Origin: Oxalobacter sp.
GTDB lineage: Bacteria; Pseudomonadota; Gammaproteobacteria; Burkholderiales; Burkholderiaceae_D
Assembly: GCA_012512465.1 (NCBI GenBank)
Contig: JAAZED010000171.1
Coordinates: 1-6,157 of the forward strand
Direction: 5' to 3'
DNA: 6,157 bases
Shown here: in pieces, positions 5,998 through 6,157 of the stretch
Position numbering within the stretch: the stretch's first letter is position 1
How the letters are laid out: the number at the start of each line of letters is the position of its first letter
Made by a program: the position numbers and the translations under genes
The notes under the pieces: model-generated
The model's database searches: none
Seen by the model: only the letters and a program-made list of their open reading frames with translations
What the model was told of the DNA's origin: nothing

Positions 5998-6157
5998 TGG
6001 TTATGCGAACGGGCCGGCAACGGATTACGATACTGGGTTCAACCGGCTCGATCGGTGTGTCGACGCTGGATGTTATCTCACGACATCCTGAACGCTACGC
6101 TGTTTATGCGCTTACGGCGAACAGCCGGATTGATGGCATTTTGCTGCAATGTGAGCG
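5997..6157 (+). CDS. dxr: 1-deoxy-D-xylulose 5-phosphate reductoisomerase, N-terminal fragment (partial at right edge)
   Basis: Dxr (IspC) converts 1-deoxyxylulose 5-phosphate to 2-C-methylerythritol 4-phosphate with NADPH, the first committed step of the methylerythritol phosphate isoprenoid pathway; its products ultimately supply UppS. About 53 codons are visible out of roughly 390-400. The NADPH-binding [18 protein letters not shown] segment followed by [14 protein letters not shown] is diagnostic. Two in-frame ATGs are possible: 5997, which overlaps the cdsA stop as TAATG, and 6003. The overlap favours translational re-initiation at 5997; the family N-terminus is short, so 6003 is also plausible. 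Only a weak GTGGA (5988-5992) resembles a ribosome binding site. The active-site region lies beyond the window. Confidence 0.93.
   Translation, partial: MVMRTGRQRITILGSTGSIGVSTLDVISRHPERYAVYALTANSRIDGILLQCE

Overview
This window looks like a housekeeping chromosomal region of a betaproteobacterium, probably Burkholderiales. The order rpsB-tsf-pyrH-frr-uppS-cdsA-dxr and the protein sequences fit that group. Base composition looks balanced rather than GC-rich, which would suit a lower-GC Oxalobacteraceae member such as Oxalobacter, but that placement is inference from memory, not from a search. I see no mobile element, CRISPR array, tRNA, rRNA or prophage sign.

Layout. On the minus strand, bases 950 to 1 hold the first 316 residues of a bifunctional NAD(P)H-hydrate repair enzyme (nnr); it runs off the left edge. 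Bases 951-1211 are a divergent intergenic region with a good sigma70-type promoter (1061-1089), a terminator-like hairpin almost exactly at the predicted transcript start (1095-1130), and a structured leader (1141-1211) that can fold as a pseudoknot next to the rpsB ribosome binding site. Then follow on the plus strand: rpsB (S2), a hairpin terminator, tsf (EF-Ts), a strong terminator, pyrH (UMP kinase), frr (ribosome recycling factor), uppS, cdsA, and the first about 50 codons of dxr, cut by the right edge.

How the genes relate. rpsB, tsf and frr serve translation. pyrH makes UDP for nucleotide and cell-wall precursors. uppS, cdsA and dxr serve the envelope: dxr is an early step of the isoprenoid pathway that supplies substrate to UppS, UppS makes the C55 lipid carrier, and CdsA makes CDP-diacylglycerol for phospholipids. 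Terminators after rpsB and tsf split the cluster into expression units. From frr to dxr the genes are tightly packed, and cdsA and dxr probably depend on translational coupling.

The main anomaly is uppS. As given, a run of five T at 5026-5030 puts the gene out of frame right after the ISNF motif. One more T would restore a normal C-terminus ending at 5175, three bases before cdsA. UppS is normally essential, so a sequencing or assembly error is the simplest explanation; true mutation or slippage is less likely. The most interesting regulatory signal is the rpsB leader. I found no evidence for a wholly new biological system here.
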